Origin: Amazonocrinis nigriterrae CENA67
GTDB lineage: Bacteria > Cyanobacteriota > Cyanobacteriia > Cyanobacteriales > Nostocaceae
Reading direction: 5' to 3'
DNA: 33,895 nt
Assembly: GCF_016056305.1 (NCBI RefSeq)
Contig: NZ_JAECZC010000053.1
Coordinates: forward strand, 1 to 33,895
Shown here: positions 1 through 8,257 of the stretch, piece by piece
Layout of the letters: each line of letters begins with the position of its first letter
How positions within the stretch are numbered: position 1 is the first letter of the stretch
The notes under the pieces: model-generated
What the model was told of the DNA's origin: nothing
The model's database searches: none
The model's input: only the letters and a program-made list of their open reading frames with translations
Translations under genes and position numbers: made by a program

Positions 1-277
1 CTGTCCCCCCTTACTAAGCAGGGCTGTTTCGTTCCCTAAAATAGGTAAAATTGCAAGATTCAGACAGATAAAAATTGAGAGCAAGCGCACAATTTGAGTA
101 AAAAATCCTTGCGCCTTCAACCCAAAATAGGCAATTTTTCTTTGCGTCTTTGCGACGGCAGTCGCTTCAAGTCGGCAGAGCCGCCCAACGCGCTGCCTCG
201 TCTTTGCGTGAGATTATCCTCTTGACAAAATCCTAATCTGAGCGAATGAAACAGCCCTGCTTAGTAAGGGGGGACAG
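1..277. mobile_element. MITE-like element with 30-bp terminal inverted repeats
   Basis: Bases 1-30 are the exact reverse complement of bases 248-277, so a 277-bp unit is bounded by perfect 30-bp inverted repeats beginning CTGTCCCCCCTTAC. The interior has no open frame of useful length and no transposase. That is the form of a non-autonomous miniature inverted-repeat element mobilised in trans. A smaller repeat is inserted inside it (155-198). The left flank is outside the window, so a target-site duplication cannot be tested. The alternative is a non-mobile long palindrome, but perfect termini with an unrelated interior favour a mobile element. Confidence 0.7.
145..208. repeat. Small dispersed-repeat insertion flanked by 10-bp direct repeats
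   Basis: The 10-mer CGTCTTTGCG occurs at 145-154 and again at 199-208. Between them lie 44 bases (155-198) that are more GC-rich than their surroundings and foldable: GGCAGTCGC near the start pairs with GCGCTGCC near the end, with an inner CGGC-AGA-GCCG hairpin. This looks like a tiny element that inserted into the MITE interior and duplicated its target, or used a pre-existing tandem repeat. Very small mobile repeats of this kind are known from Nostoc-type genomes. Confidence 0.55.
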
Positions 278-355
278 AGGGGGGTAAGCCCCTACAGGCT
301 TAAACAGAAGTTACGATAGGATTGACCCACCCCCCCCACCAACAACCTAAAAGCC

Positions 356-3300
356 TTAGAGATTGACGAAATTAGCAGCAGTCAGCGTCGTAGTATTAAT
401 ACCACTCAGCGTCGCCAAAACTTCATTAGTGGAAGTCACCAGGATATTGTTACCAGAGAAACTTAATTGCCCAAAGCTTAAACCACCATACAGTCCAATC
501 TTATCTTGACCCTTAGTGAAATCAGTAATGGTATCAGTACCTTCCCCAGCAGTAAAGGCAAAGATATCGTTACCGTTATTACCAGTAAGAATATCGCTGC
601 CAGTACCACCATAAAGCAGATCATTACCATTACCACCAATTAGGTAATCGCTACCGCCACCACCGTAGAGGGTATCATCGCCATTACCACCATTGAGGGT
701 ATCGTTACCCGCGCCGCCATCCATCAGCCCATCGCCATACAAGATGTCGTTGCCATTATCACCGTTGAGGCTATCGCTACCCGCGCCGCCGTAGATGGTA
801 TCGTTGCCATTACCGCCGTTGATGATGTCGTTACCAACAGTGCCAGTCAGGTAATCAGCAAAATTAGTGCCAAAAATGTTAGCACCAACAGCCACAGTCA
901 CCGTACCAGTATCAGTCAGGCTACCATCGCTGAGGGTGTAGTTAAAGCTGGCATTACCAGAAAACCAAAGATTTGGCGTAAAGGAAACGAAATCATCTGC
1001 ACTGTTGTTGGCTGTGCCGTTATTATTCAGGACGGCAGTACCGTGGGTAGCACCGCTGACACCAGTGATACTCAAAGAGGGACTATCAACATCGCTATCA
1101 TTGGCTAATAGGGTACTAACTGGGATGTTGACGGTAGTACCAAAGAACGTGGAAACACTGTCATCAACAGCAACAGGGGCATCGTTAACAGGGGTGACAG
1201 AGAAAGTCTGAGTTTGTCCAGTTAAGGTTGCCGTACCATCAGTCACATTGTAATTAAGGTTAACGGTGCCATTAAAGTTGGCATTTGGGGTGAAGGTATA
1301 AGTGCCATTGTTGTTATTTACCAATGCCCCGTTAGTGGCAGTCAAGTTGGTAACTGAAAGGGTATCACCAGCATCAACATCACTGAAACCTGTTAATAAC
1401 TGAGCCGCAGTAATGGTAATGGCAGTATCTTCTGGTGTATTGCTTAATGTGGCAGTGGGTGAACCTGTGGGTGCATCGTTGACACCGTTGATGGTGAGGT
1501 TAACTGTGGCTGTGCTGGTGCCGCCGCTACCATCGCTAATAGTGTAAGTAAAACTGTCGTTAGCAGTAGCTCCCACACCCAAGGACTCAAATTGACCGTT
1601 GGGGTTGTAGGCGAATGTGCCATTAGAATTGAGCGTTAATAGCGCACCTGAGATTAAGGTAATTTGATTGCCTACATTGGCAGGATTGCCGTTGACTGCA
1701 CTAACAGTGAGAATATCACTTGTATCTAGGTCAGTATCATTGGTGAGGACATTACCGTTAACAGCAGTATCTTCATTGGTGGTTACGCTGTCGTTTGTAG
1801 CTATTGGGTTGTTATTTTGTACTTCGTAAGCTCCAATATCGACTGTGTTGCGACTAATGCGGTTAAAACCTGTACCTCTTTGGTCGGTGGTGACACCGGA
1901 GGGAACAAGGGCGTTATTGCCAGCGTTGATGGCTGCTGAACCTGCAACTAAGGCGTGAGTTTGGGTAGTACCACCGTTATTGGCAAGGGCAGCGAGGACT
2001 TGGTTAATATTGGTGATGCCAGCCGAGGCAAAGGTGATGTCGCTGCCTGTGCCGATGGTGCCGGATGTACCAGTTAGGCTACCGATGAGGTTGTTGGCAT
2101 CGCCTGTGATGTTGCCTGAAATATCGGGGGCTTGGTTACTAGTATCAAAGTTACCAGCAATGATGGTGTTTTGAGCAGTAGTAGTTCCAAAAAAGGCAGC
2201 TACTCCTCCACCAGCATTGCCAGCAGTATTATTAGTAATAGTGCTACTAATCAGAGTAATTACTCCCCCAACAATTAGACCACCACCATTCCTGCTTGCT
2301 GCTGTATTTCCAGAGATTGTACTGTTGGTGACAGTGAGTGTACCTTGACTGGCAATGCCGCCACCAAACGATGATGACGTATTGCCAGAGATAGTACTGT
2401 TTATGACGTTAAGAGTGCCGCCCCTGTTACCAATGCCAGCACCGCCAAAATTACCGCCTGAATTGTTATTAGAGATAGTACTATTTGTTAAAACCAAACT
2501 AGCATTAGAGTTGATAAGAATGCCGCCACCGTTAATCGAATTGCCATTAGCAATTGTCAAAGCATCAATTGTGGCATCTGTTCCAGAATTAGAAATGTTG
2601 AACACGCGGGAGGCATTGTTGCCACTCACTGTCAGTTGATTTGCCCCAGTTCCCTGAATGGTGACATCATCAGTAATAACTAATTCCCCAGAAGTGAGAG
2701 TAATGGTATCAGGGGTGGCATCGGTAAACACGCTACCTGCAAAGGTAATCGTATCTGCCCCAGGATTGGCATTAGCATTGAGAATCGCTTGCCGTAAGGA
2801 ACCTTCACCTGAATCGTTGGTGTTGGTGACGACGGTATCGTTATCGGTAATCGTAACGGTAGCCGTATTATTCGTGCTATCGATGGTGTAACCTGTGCCT
2901 GTATCTAGGTTGAGGGTGAGGGTTTCATTGACTTCGGTAGTGCTATCATCAAACGCCGCTAGGTTAATATCGACAAAGCTATTGCCATCAGTAATGGTTA
3001 CAGGCAAAGTATTGCCAGAAATGCTAACGCTGCCCCCACTGAGGGTATAGTCAGCCGTCGCCGCTGTACTGCTGCCATCAATGGTCAGGTTGACGGTTAA
3101 ATCGCCTGTGGTATCACTACGAGAGATGCGATAGACACCATTACTGCCGCCTTCTGTCGCTGTGGCTGTTTGGGCGGTGATGCTGACGGTGGGAGCGGGG
3201 GGTGAAGTGATGTTAATTGTGCCGTAAACATCATCATTGTTGGTGGCAGTTCCCGCATCATTAGCTGCACTGTTACCACTAAAAGTAGGATTACCTAAAG

Positions 3301-4387
3301 AAGTGACAGTTGGTAGAACAGTGGGCATTCCCTGGTTGTTGCCGTTAGTATTCGTGGTGGACTGCATGATGAAGATTGCCCCACCTAAGCCTTGACCTGA
3401 GTTAGCACCCGTGCCGCCTGTAGCAGTATTGTTGGTAAAGGTGGTGTTACTGAGGGTTAAAGAGCCACTGCGGACAAAGATACCACCCCCTAGTCCAGCA
3501 CCGCCACCACCTTGGCCACTGGAATTACCGTTGCCAGCAGCAAATCCACCTGAGCCTCCAGAGCCGAAGCTACCACTGCCGCTCCAGCCACCACCGCCAG
3601 CACCGTAGCCACCATTGCCCCCGGAGACAGGATCGAAACTGAAGCTAGCTCTATTACTGAAGCCGCCACCACCACCGAATCCCCCGGCAAAACCCGGATT
3701 ACCGCTGATGAAACCGGCACCGCCGCCGAAGCCGCCGTTAATAACGCCGCCGCCACCGAAGCCACCGTTGGGCTTACCAGGATCGTAGAATCCGGCGCCA
3801 AAGTAACCACCGTAGCCGCCGTAGTTGCCGTTGCCGCCATAGCCGCCAGGGCTGCGATAGCCACCAGTGCTACCAGCAAACAGTCCGCCACCAGCATTGC
3901 CACCAGCATCGCCAAACATACCGCCGCCACCGTTGCCCAGTCCACCGACACCGCTACTACCGCCTTGGGCAGCGTTATTAGTAAAGGCGACATTGTTCAA
4001 GGAGACATTGCCATCATAGATGAACAAGCCGCCGCCCAGACCAGCACCGCCGCCGCCTGTGAAACTATCTCCGCCTTTAGCCCGTCCGTTGGTGATGGTC
4101 AAGTTAGAAATCCCGACGGTTCCCGATAGGATAAACAAGGGGCGCACGTCGCCATTATCGTTGATGCCATTGTTATTAACATCACCGCTAATGCTGTGGT
4201 TATTGCCCACAATGGTGATGTTGCTGTTAATGAGGGTCTTCACCACTCCAGTAATGCGAACATCGCTATCAATGGTAATGGTGTCATCCCCCGCGAGTTG
4301 GTTCGCTTGGAGGATAGCGTAACTGAGAGTTCCTGCGGTGCTACCGCTACCGTCATCAGTGGTTTGGTTAACGATGAAATTTGCCAT
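356..4387 (-). CDS. RTX exoprotein with beta-helix, Calx-beta and cadherin-like domains
   Basis: A 1343-residue, probably secreted calcium-binding surface protein. In order: a parallel beta-helix segment opening with a TLSYAILQAN motif; a glycine-rich stretch at about residues 120-300; a Calx-beta domain at about 415-520 ending in TVTITDND; a second beta-helix opening with GEGSLRQAILNANA and ending DIGAYEVQ (choice-of-anchor Q type); three cadherin/VCBS-like Ig repeats with NDAP and ANDSD linkers; about ten RTX nonapeptides of GNDxLxGG type near residues 1170-1270; and a C-terminal tail resembling type I secretion signals. There is no N-terminal signal peptide, which fits ABC-dependent type I export, although no exporter gene is in view. 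I chose the start at 4387 because MANFIVNQ follows an AAAGGAAATC Shine-Dalgarno; the 28 codons upstream are translated heptamer repeats. Confidence 0.9.
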   Translation of the reverse strand: MANFIVNQTTDDGSGSTAGTLSYAILQANQLAGDDTITIDSDVRITGVVKTLINSNITIVGNNHSISGDVNNNGINDNGDVRPLFILSGTVGISNLTITNGRAKGGDSFTGGGGAGLGGGLFIYDGNVSLNNVAFTNNAAQGGSSGVGGLGNGGGGMFGDAGGNAGGGLFAGSTGGYRSPGGYGGNGNYGGYGGYFGAGFYDPGKPNGGFGGGGVINGGFGGGAGFISGNPGFAGGFGGGGGFSNRASFSFDPVSGGNGGYGAGGGGWSGSGSFGSGGSGGFAAGNGNSSGQGGGGAGLGGGIFVRSGSLTLSNTTFTNNTATGGTGANSGQGLGGAIFIMQSTTNTNGNNQGMPTVLPTVTSLGNPTFSGNSAANDAGTATNNDDVYGTINITSPPAPTVSITAQTATATEGGSNGVYRISRSDTTGDLTVNLTIDGSSTAATADYTLSGGSVSISGNTLPVTITDGNSFVDINLAAFDDSTTEVNETLTLNLDTGTGYTIDSTNNTATVTITDNDTVVTNTNDSGEGSLRQAILNANANPGADTITFAGSVFTDATPDTITLTSGELVITDDVTIQGTGANQLTVSGNNASRVFNISNSGTDATIDALTIANGNSINGGGILINSNASLVLTNSTISNNNSGGNFGGAGIGNRGGTLNVINSTISGNTSSSFGGGIASQGTLTVTNSTISGNTAASRNGGGLIVGGVITLISSTITNNTAGNAGGGVAAFFGTTTAQNTIIAGNFDTSNQAPDISGNITGDANNLIGSLTGTSGTIGTGSDITFASAGITNINQVLAALANNGGTTQTHALVAGSAAINAGNNALVPSGVTTDQRGTGFNRISRNTVDIGAYEVQNNNPIATNDSVTTNEDTAVNGNVLTNDTDLDTSDILTVSAVNGNPANVGNQITLISGALLTLNSNGTFAYNPNGQFESLGVGATANDSFTYTISDGSGGTSTATVNLTINGVNDAPTGSPTATLSNTPEDTAITITAAQLLTGFSDVDAGDTLSVTNLTATNGALVNNNNGTYTFTPNANFNGTVNLNYNVTDGTATLTGQTQTFSVTPVNDAPVAVDDSVSTFFGTTVNIPVSTLLANDSDVDSPSLSITGVSGATHGTAVLNNNGTANNSADDFVSFTPNLWFSGNASFNYTLSDGSLTDTGTVTVAVGANIFGTNFADYLTGTVGNDIINGGNGNDTIYGGAGSDSLNGDNGNDILYGDGLMDGGAGNDTLNGGNGDDTLYGGGGSDYLIGGNGNDLLYGGTGSDILTGNNGNDIFAFTAGEGTDTITDFTKGQDKIGLYGGLSFGQLSFSGNNILVTSTNEVLATLSGINTTTLTAANFVNL
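3482..4057 (-). other. Glycine-rich expansion inside the beta-helix of the RTX protein
   Basis: Two near-identical beta-helix coils, both starting GGGGAGLGGG and continuing to an F-T-N-N motif, begin at residues 111 and 293 of the trimmed protein. The roughly 170 residues between them are mostly glycine with aromatic and Ser/Asn residues (GGYGG, GGFGGGG). This reads as expansion of a coil-connecting loop. The low-complexity DNA also produces long meaningless frames on both strands. Confidence 0.6.
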
Positions 4388-4418
4388 TTGATTGATTTCC
4401 TTTGTTTGAGGTATGAAA

Positions 4419-4446
4419 GGGAACAAGGAACGGGAAACAGGGAACA
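4419..4446. repeat. Heptameric tandem repeat (GGGAACA type)
   Basis: Four 7-bp units (GGGAACA, AGGAACG, GGAAACA, GGGAACA) lie directly upstream of the RTX gene start. They are degenerate copies of one unit in strict 7-bp register, like the short tandemly repeated sequences of heterocystous cyanobacteria. The array lies in open frame with the gene and generates a false N-terminal extension. Confidence 0.65.
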
Positions 4447-4524
4447 GTAATATGTAGGGTGAGCTAGGCAACAGCCGTAAGGCATCGAGATATCTGGTGA
4501 TGCCCTCGAATTACCCCACCCTAA

Positions 4525-4646
4525 CCCTCCCCTTATAAAGGGGAGGGAACTAGATTTTCAATTTTTCCCCCCTTACCAAGGGGGGATTAAGGGGGGTAAT
4601 ACGACTTGTGTGTACACCGCAGCCTTGTCAAGGGGAGGGAACTAGA
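4525..4646. repeat. Cluster of G/C-tract palindromes and a 17-bp direct repeat
   Basis: CCCTCCCCTT at 4525-4534 pairs perfectly with 4538-4547 over a 3-nt loop, and CCCCCCTT at 4567-4574 pairs with 4578-4585. The sequence AAGGGGAGGGAACTAGA occurs at both 4538-4554 and 4630-4646. The CCCCCCTTAC core also matches the ends of the element at 1-277, so the two regions probably carry related repeats. No T-run follows on the minus strand, so I do not call a terminator for the sulfotransferase gene. Confidence 0.6.
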
Positions 4647-4673
4647 GTTGTAATAGTGGAAAGATTCCAAGCT

Positions 4674-5516
4674 TTATGAATTGGCTGCTGGTATTGGCTG
4701 GGCGACAATCACATTTGCTCGGCTATTGCTGGGGTTGTGCCAAAAAGACAACCCTTCATATTGAGCAAATAAATCCGGTGGTAATATTGTTGCTCGTGGT
4801 TTAAACTCAACTTTGGCACGCACCTGATGTAACCCTTTGGTATTCAGCCGCGAATCAAATTCCTCGGCTTCATATTCCACATGGTCAAAATCATGGTCAA
4901 AGGGTTCTTCTTCTAGGAATTGATAAATCAGTGATAGGGTTTTATCCGGTGCTTGAGTTAATAAGTCATAGTCCACTAACAGTAAACTTGCACTGTGTTC
5001 GCTATAAAACGCTTCTTTGAGGGCGTTATAAGCAAACCCGACTAACCTTCCCCCACCACTCAAAGCTTCGGTGCGGGTGTAAACTGTGGAACGTTCACCA
5101 GCATTGTTAAACATCCGCGACACATCAAAGGCGTTTTTTCTAATTAGCCGTTCGATGCTATCCATAATCCAAGCCACATTCCGCACACAGCAAATCACCT
5201 TTGAGCCAGGAAATAGCTCGTGAATTAAGGACAATTTGCTACACCACAAGCGGTTAGTGTCGAAGATGACTTCTTTATCGCCTTGGGGCTGGTAGAATGT
5301 GGAAAATATTGTTAAGGTTAACGCCCGTTTTTGCTCTGGGGTGATAAAGACGGAATATTCGTTGTCTTCGCTCATCGCTTCAAGCATTCGGTTCACCAAA
5401 CTGCCGACAGGGCTAGTCATACTGGCATAAAATCGGGGATTTTGCCGCAGTAAGGCTCCTAGTAAGGTGGAACCGGAACGAGGTAAACCGGAGATAAAGT
5501 GGATTTTGGCAGTCAT
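4674..5516 (-). CDS. Sulfotransferase family protein (PAPS-dependent type)
   Basis: 280 residues. The N-terminus IHFISGLPRSGSTLLGALL is the 5'-phosphosulfate-binding loop of PAPS sulfotransferases (residues 5-23, key residues R13, S14, G15, S16, T17). The segment KVICCVRNVAWIMDSIERL carries the Arg and Ser expected of the 3'-phosphate-binding region. Overall it fits the Sulfotransfer_3-like family, with no signal peptide or membrane segment, so a cytosolic enzyme. The acceptor (polysaccharide, lipid or protein) cannot be told from sequence. The gene stands alone, with no polysaccharide or PAPS-synthesis genes beside it. The start fits the conserved loop at the extreme N-terminus. Confidence 0.88.
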   Translation of the reverse strand: MTAKIHFISGLPRSGSTLLGALLRQNPRFYASMTSPVGSLVNRMLEAMSEDNEYSVFITPEQKRALTLTIFSTFYQPQGDKEVIFDTNRLWCSKLSLIHELFPGSKVICCVRNVAWIMDSIERLIRKNAFDVSRMFNNAGERSTVYTRTEALSGGGRLVGFAYNALKEAFYSEHSASLLLVDYDLLTQAPDKTLSLIYQFLEEEPFDHDFDHVEYEAEEFDSRLNTKGLHQVRAKVEFKPRATILPPDLFAQYEGLSFWHNPSNSRANVIVAQPIPAANS

Positions 5517-5895
5517 TACGGTTAATTAGCTTTGATTTGTTGCCTTGATATAGAAGCTTTTGCACTTATAAGTTGTGATTCCACAGGCTAGGCAGTTGTG
5601 ACAACTTTGGTGTGGCGAGACGGATTATAGAGCGATCGCTTTGATCGCTGCATCGAATACTGATAATTGGAAGAATTGTATGGCGATCGCCTCAGTGTCC
5701 ACATCGGACAAAGATCCTAGTCAAAACTTGGATCTTTGTCCTATATAATTGATACTTATGTTGAATTATGAAAGTAGCGTAGGCGTAAGCCTTGGCGTAG
5801 ACATCGCCCCAATCACCGCATCGGACAAAGATTTTAGCTTTGACTTGGATCTTTGTTCTATAAAGTAGGTAGACATAATTAAAGCGTTTTGCAAC
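5517..5895. other. Intergenic region with two copies of a hairpin repeat
   Basis: No gene is seen here. Copy 1 of a repeat shared with 6618-6697 spans 5683-5762: it begins GCGATCGCCTCAGTG, and GGACAAAGATCC (5706-5717) pairs perfectly with 5730-5741 across 12 nt. A diverged copy 2 is at 5823-5858, with arms 5823-5832 and 5849-5858. Copy 2 ends 37 bp beyond the stop codon of the CAP-domain gene and could act as its 3' hairpin, although no strong T-run follows. Confidence 0.6.
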
Positions 5896-6465
5896 CTACT
5901 GGGGTTTTAGTACATTATCAGCAAGCTGTCCTTCCACATTTCCTGCGGGAGAATACTGACAAACTACATAGAAGCCATCGTACTTCTTACCGTCAATTGT
6001 TGCAGGGCCAGGTGCAGCACCACAGCCTACTTTGGTAGTGCCTTTCCAGACTAACTGAGTAAAATGCCCAGTTGAGTCAGAAAGTACAGGATTGTTGTAG
6101 TCATAGTTTTGAATTTCACTGTACCATTCCTGAACTGCTGCGCTACCTAAGTCTGCTGAGTCTCCACCCCAGTATATGTTTTCTCCGACATTGTTTTGAT
6201 TGGTACTGTGTACTAAATCACCTTTTGCTGCTATGGTTTCTGCCCAAGCTTGCGCGCTCTGGTTGAGAGTATTATCAATGGTCACGTTAGGACTACTATG
6301 CTTGGCTCGATAAGTATTGTGTGCAGATACAGCATCGCTACGCAACTTGGCTAAGTCAATAGATGTCTGTCCTAAAACAAGGTGATTACCTATTGTTGCT
6401 CCAGTGAGTGCAATCGTTAAAGTTGTAGCTGTTGTCAAGGTTAGAGTTGAAAAGAATTTATTCAT
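5896..6465 (-). CDS. Secreted CAP/SCP-domain (PR-1-like) protein
   Basis: 189 residues with an N-terminal signal-like segment (residues 1-32, hydrophobic and Thr/Ala-rich) followed by one CAP domain. The signature motifs are all present: HNTYRAKH (His49), GENIYW (Glu95), GHFTQLVWKGTTKVGCG (His134, the CAP1 motif) and YDGFYVVCQYSPAGN (the CAP2 motif). The paired His and Glu residues that form the cation-binding cavity are therefore conserved, and two cysteines (one in each motif) could form a disulfide. Bacterial CAP proteins are extracellular or periplasmic with poorly defined roles. The gene is bracketed by three copies of a hairpin repeat and is divergent from the sensor kinase at 6778. The recognisable Shine-Dalgarno is weak. 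Confidence 0.9.
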   Translation of the reverse strand: MNKFFSTLTLTTATTLTIALTGATIGNHLVLGQTSIDLAKLRSDAVSAHNTYRAKHSSPNVTIDNTLNQSAQAWAETIAAKGDLVHSTNQNNVGENIYWGGDSADLGSAAVQEWYSEIQNYDYNNPVLSDSTGHFTQLVWKGTTKVGCGAAPGPATIDGKKYDGFYVVCQYSPAGNVEGQLADNVLKPQ

Positions 6466-6777
6466 GATTTTGTCCGTGTTAAGTTAACTTTTCCAAGTCA
6501 ATGCAACTACAGTGCAACTTGGGAAAAAAGGCGGAATATTCATGCCTCTACCAGTTGAGCCATCATCTTTGATTTAGGTAATTACCTAAATTTTCCTGTA
6601 GCGAAATGGATTATATAGCGATCGCCTCAGTGACCGCATCGGACAAAGATCCCAGTCAAAACTAGGATCTTGATCCTATATAACTATTACTTATGTTTTA
6701 GATAGTTAAAAAGCGTTTATTAAATGCTTTTACAGTAATAATACTTATGTAATCTGAAATTTTTATATAACCAATCA
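6466..6777. other. Divergent promoter region between CAP gene and sensor kinase gene
   Basis: 312 bp with no gene. It must hold the promoters of both flanking genes. The only structured element I see is repeat copy 3 (6618-6697). The rest is AT-rich, and I cannot place a convincing -35/-10 pair. Confidence 0.4.
6618..6697. repeat. Hairpin repeat copy 3 (same family as 5683-5762)
   Basis: It starts GCGATCGCCTCAGTGACC, continues GCATCGGACAAAGATCC, and ends CTATATAACT...ACTTATGTT, closely matching 5683-5762 over about 80 bp. The right arm has mutated (GGATCTTGATCC), so the stem is shorter than in copy 1. Confidence 0.65.
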
Positions 6778-8136
6778 ATGGCTATTATCCCCATTCTTCT
6801 AAGTATATGCGCTGGTATTTGTCTTTATGTAGGTCTATTACACTTGCTAATTGGCTTTCAGCGATTACAACCAGCACTTCATATCTGGTTTAGTTTATCC
6901 TGTTTGTTAGCTTGTTGCTACATCCTAGACCTGATGGTCATGTGTAAAGCCACTAATATAGAAGACTATATCTTAGCGAGAAAAGGGGTAGCATGTTTCG
7001 GATTTATATTTGCATCTTGTCTCGTATGGTTTGTAGCTAAATATACTAATTTTCAGCCAATGCGTCTGATTTTGGCACTGAATAGCATCTACTTAATTTG
7101 TATTTTGAGCAACTTTTTTTCTCCTGCTGGTATTACCTATTCTCATATCAGTAGGCTATCAAGTTTTTCTTTGCCTTGGGGCGAATTAATCATATATCCA
7201 GAAGGAAAAACAAATCCTTTAATTGGATTTCAGCTTCTCGGTTTAACGAGTGCTACCATTTTTATGTTTTATGCCTGTTACTATCAATATCTACGCGGTG
7301 AAAAGCAAGCGGCGCTTAGTCTGTCTATTAGCGTAGCGATTTTGATAGCAACAATTCAACACGATCGCCTGGTGGATTTACAGGTGATCAAATTCATGTA
7401 CTTGGCTGAATTTGGGTTTCTGTCCTTTGTCTTGGTGATGAGCCTATATCTGGCTAGAGAGTTGTTTGAAGCGGTAAAACTGCGCCAACAATTATTAAAA
7501 AGCGAACGATTACGGAAAATAGCTGTAGAGGAGGAACGTAATCGTTTAGCCCGTGAGTTACATGATTCAGTATCGCAGATATTGTTTTCTGTAGCTAGCA
7601 TTGCTGAAGCTTTACCAAGAGTTTGGCAACGTCACCCAGAAACAGCCAAACAGGGATTAGAAGAACTTGCCCAAATGACACAGGCAGCTTTAGCAGAAAT
7701 GCGGTATTTATTGAGTGGGTTGCGTCCTAACGGTTTAGCAGGACAATCTTTAGGGGAATTGTTACAGCAGTTAACTCAGGCAATTCAAAACAAGGCAAAG
7801 ATCCAAATTACCACTACAGTGGTAGGCGATCAGCCTTTGTCTGAAGAGGTAAAGCTGGTTTTTTGCCGTATTACTCAAGAAGCACTTAATAATACTATTA
7901 AACACGCCCAAGCTACACAAGTATCAGTCAATCTGCATAATGATTTACAGCAGATAGCTTTACGCATTCGTGATAATGGTTGTGGTTTTAACCTCAAAGA
8001 TATACCATCTGGTCATTTCGGTATACAAATTATGAGAGAAAGGGCTGAGTTGATTGGCGCTAGTTTCAATTTAGACAGCCATCCAGGAAAGGGGACAGAG
8101 ATTTTGTTAATTTGGGATTTGGTTAAGCCTCGTTAA
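6778..8136 (+). CDS. Membrane sensor histidine kinase, NarL/HisKA_3 type
   Basis: 452 residues. Residues 1-235 hold about seven hydrophobic segments, a 7TM-like sensor module with no recognisable periplasmic domain. A linker then leads to a HisKA_3 dimerisation domain with RNRLARELHDSVSQ (phospho-acceptor His262), and an HATPase_c domain with ITQEALNNTIKHA (N-box, from about 365), DNGCGFN (G1 box, 399-405) and GHFGIQIMRERAE. This is the kinase class that pairs with LuxR/NarL-type regulators, and one lies 121 bp downstream. The 7TM input suggests sensing of a membrane-associated or small hydrophobic signal, which is inference. No clear Shine-Dalgarno precedes the ATG. Confidence 0.92.
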   Translation: MAIIPILLSICAGICLYVGLLHLLIGFQRLQPALHIWFSLSCLLACCYILDLMVMCKATNIEDYILARKGVACFGFIFASCLVWFVAKYTNFQPMRLILALNSIYLICILSNFFSPAGITYSHISRLSSFSLPWGELIIYPEGKTNPLIGFQLLGLTSATIFMFYACYYQYLRGEKQAALSLSISVAILIATIQHDRLVDLQVIKFMYLAEFGFLSFVLVMSLYLARELFEAVKLRQQLLKSERLRKIAVEEERNRLARELHDSVSQILFSVASIAEALPRVWQRHPETAKQGLEELAQMTQAALAEMRYLLSGLRPNGLAGQSLGELLQQLTQAIQNKAKIQITTTVVGDQPLSEEVKLVFCRITQEALNNTIKHAQATQVSVNLHNDLQQIALRIRDNGCGFNLKDIPSGHFGIQIMRERAELIGASFNLDSHPGKGTEILLIWDLVKPR

Positions 8137-8257
8137 CAAATTTAAATTTTAAATTAAGAAGATCAGGGTTAAATCACGCAAGTGAGAGAATGATTTATTA
8201 CAAGGATATTAAAAAAGTATTCTTTATAAAAATAATTTTTATACTCAGAGCGTCAAA

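Noticed and set aside
3490-3993. Long open frame (167 codons) in another minus-strand frame inside the RTX gene
   Set aside because: It is a by-product of the glycine-codon-rich DNA; the composition is almost only Ala/Val/Leu/Met/Ser, with no domain and no start signals.
4388-4471. 28-codon N-terminal extension of the RTX protein
   Set aside because: It is translation of heptamer repeats, while a good Shine-Dalgarno precedes the start at 4387.
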